Shown here in pieces: positions 21,495-21,733 of a stretch of DNA of 21,733 nt; the stretch's first letter is position 1, and every line of letters starts with the position of its first letter. Source of the DNA: Bacteroidaceae bacterium (GTDB taxonomy: Bacteria; Bacteroidota; Bacteroidia; Bacteroidales; Bacteroidaceae); assembly GCA_900772575.1 (NCBI GenBank), contig CAAHEN010000041.1, positions 1 through 21,733 of the forward strand, written 5' to 3'. The notes beneath the pieces were generated by a model. That model saw only the letters and a program-made list of their open reading frames with translations, searched no databases and had not been told where the DNA came from. The position numbers and the translations under genes were made by a program.

Positions 21495-21733
21495 ATGAAT
21501 ATCCCTGAGATTACCGCCGCTGAGGCCGCCGCACAGATCTGCGACGGCGCCTGGGTCGGCGTGGGCGGATTCGGCCCAGCCGGTTCGCCGAAGAGCATAC
21601 CCCCCGCCATTGCTGCGCGGGCTCGCGAGCTCCACGCCGCCGGGCAGCCCTTCAAGATCAACGTCGTCACAGGCGCGTCCATCGGCGCCAGTTGCGACGG
21701 CGAGCTCGCCGCCGCCGACGCCATCGACCGCCG
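21495..21733 (+). CDS. Acetyl-CoA hydrolase/CoA-transferase family protein, N-terminal part
   Basis: The gene starts at ATG 21495 and runs off the window after 79 codons. It reads MNIPEITAAEAAAQICDGAW, then VGVGGFGPAGSPKSIPPAIA and FKINVVTGASIGASCDGEL. The GxGGFxPAGSPK loop and NVVTGASIG strand are typical of the N-terminus of the acetyl-CoA hydrolase/succinate CoA-transferase family, which moves CoA between acetyl, succinyl or related acids in fermentation. Substrate choice depends on C-terminal sequence not present here. A pair of -7-like boxes lies just upstream. Confidence 0.88.
   Translation, partial: MNIPEITAAEAAAQICDGAWVGVGGFGPAGSPKSIPPAIAARARELHAAGQPFKINVVTGASIGASCDGELAAADAIDR

Overview
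The window reads as a chromosomal segment of a GC-rich Bacteroidales bacterium, most likely of the Prevotella group. This rests on gene content (a BspA-type leucine-rich-repeat surface protein, a DUF5686-type outer-membrane protein, a SPOR lipoprotein, small outer-membrane barrels, the rlmN-pdxA pair, a YtxH/holin-like operon and an NhaD antiporter) and on several promoters matching the Bacteroidetes sigma signature TTG - about 20 nt - TAnnTTTG. Species cannot be fixed from the sequence alone.

Layout. (1) 1-576: one copy of a small promoter-plus-hairpins element transcribed leftward, a terminator, and a 55-codon small gene. (2) 598-4010: the BspA-like protein and, upstream of it, an unrecognised protein with a PD-(D/E)XK-nuclease-like core, both leftward. 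(3) 4011-4805: gene-free DNA with strong stem-loops. (4) 4806-11549: a tightly packed leftward seven-gene run, rlmN, pdxA, nucleotidyltransferase, ATP-grasp enzyme, CDP-alcohol phosphatidyltransferase, lysylphosphatidylglycerol-synthase-type membrane protein and HAD hydrolase, closed by a strong hairpin terminator. Its last five genes look like a pathway for making and handling a polar lipid whose head group is nucleotide-activated. (5) 11689-14500: SPOR lipoprotein and DUF5686 outer-membrane protein, leftward. (6) 14777-15935: a rightward YtxH, holin-like and small-protein operon with an excellent promoter. (7) 15936-17946: a solitary cytosine-C5 DNA methyltransferase of visibly lower GC, bracketed by a diverged direct repeat and intergenic hairpin repeats. 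(8) 17947-20494: nhaD, an outer-membrane barrel and a small monooxygenase, leftward. (9) 20599-21733: tRNA-Arg(CCU) with terminator, hairpin repeats, the second copy of the promoter-plus-hairpins element, and the start of an acetyl-CoA hydrolase/transferase gene that runs off the window.

The most unusual signal is the pair of elements at 14-140 and 21151-21275. Both carry a perfectly spaced promoter, then three stem-loops in the same order. The stems are conserved by compensatory changes and by G-U pairs that work only on the promoter-defined strand. This looks like a dispersed small-RNA family. Other points worth checking are the candidate lipid-head-group cluster, the methyltransferase islet, and the 14-bp inverted repeat inside the YtxH operon.
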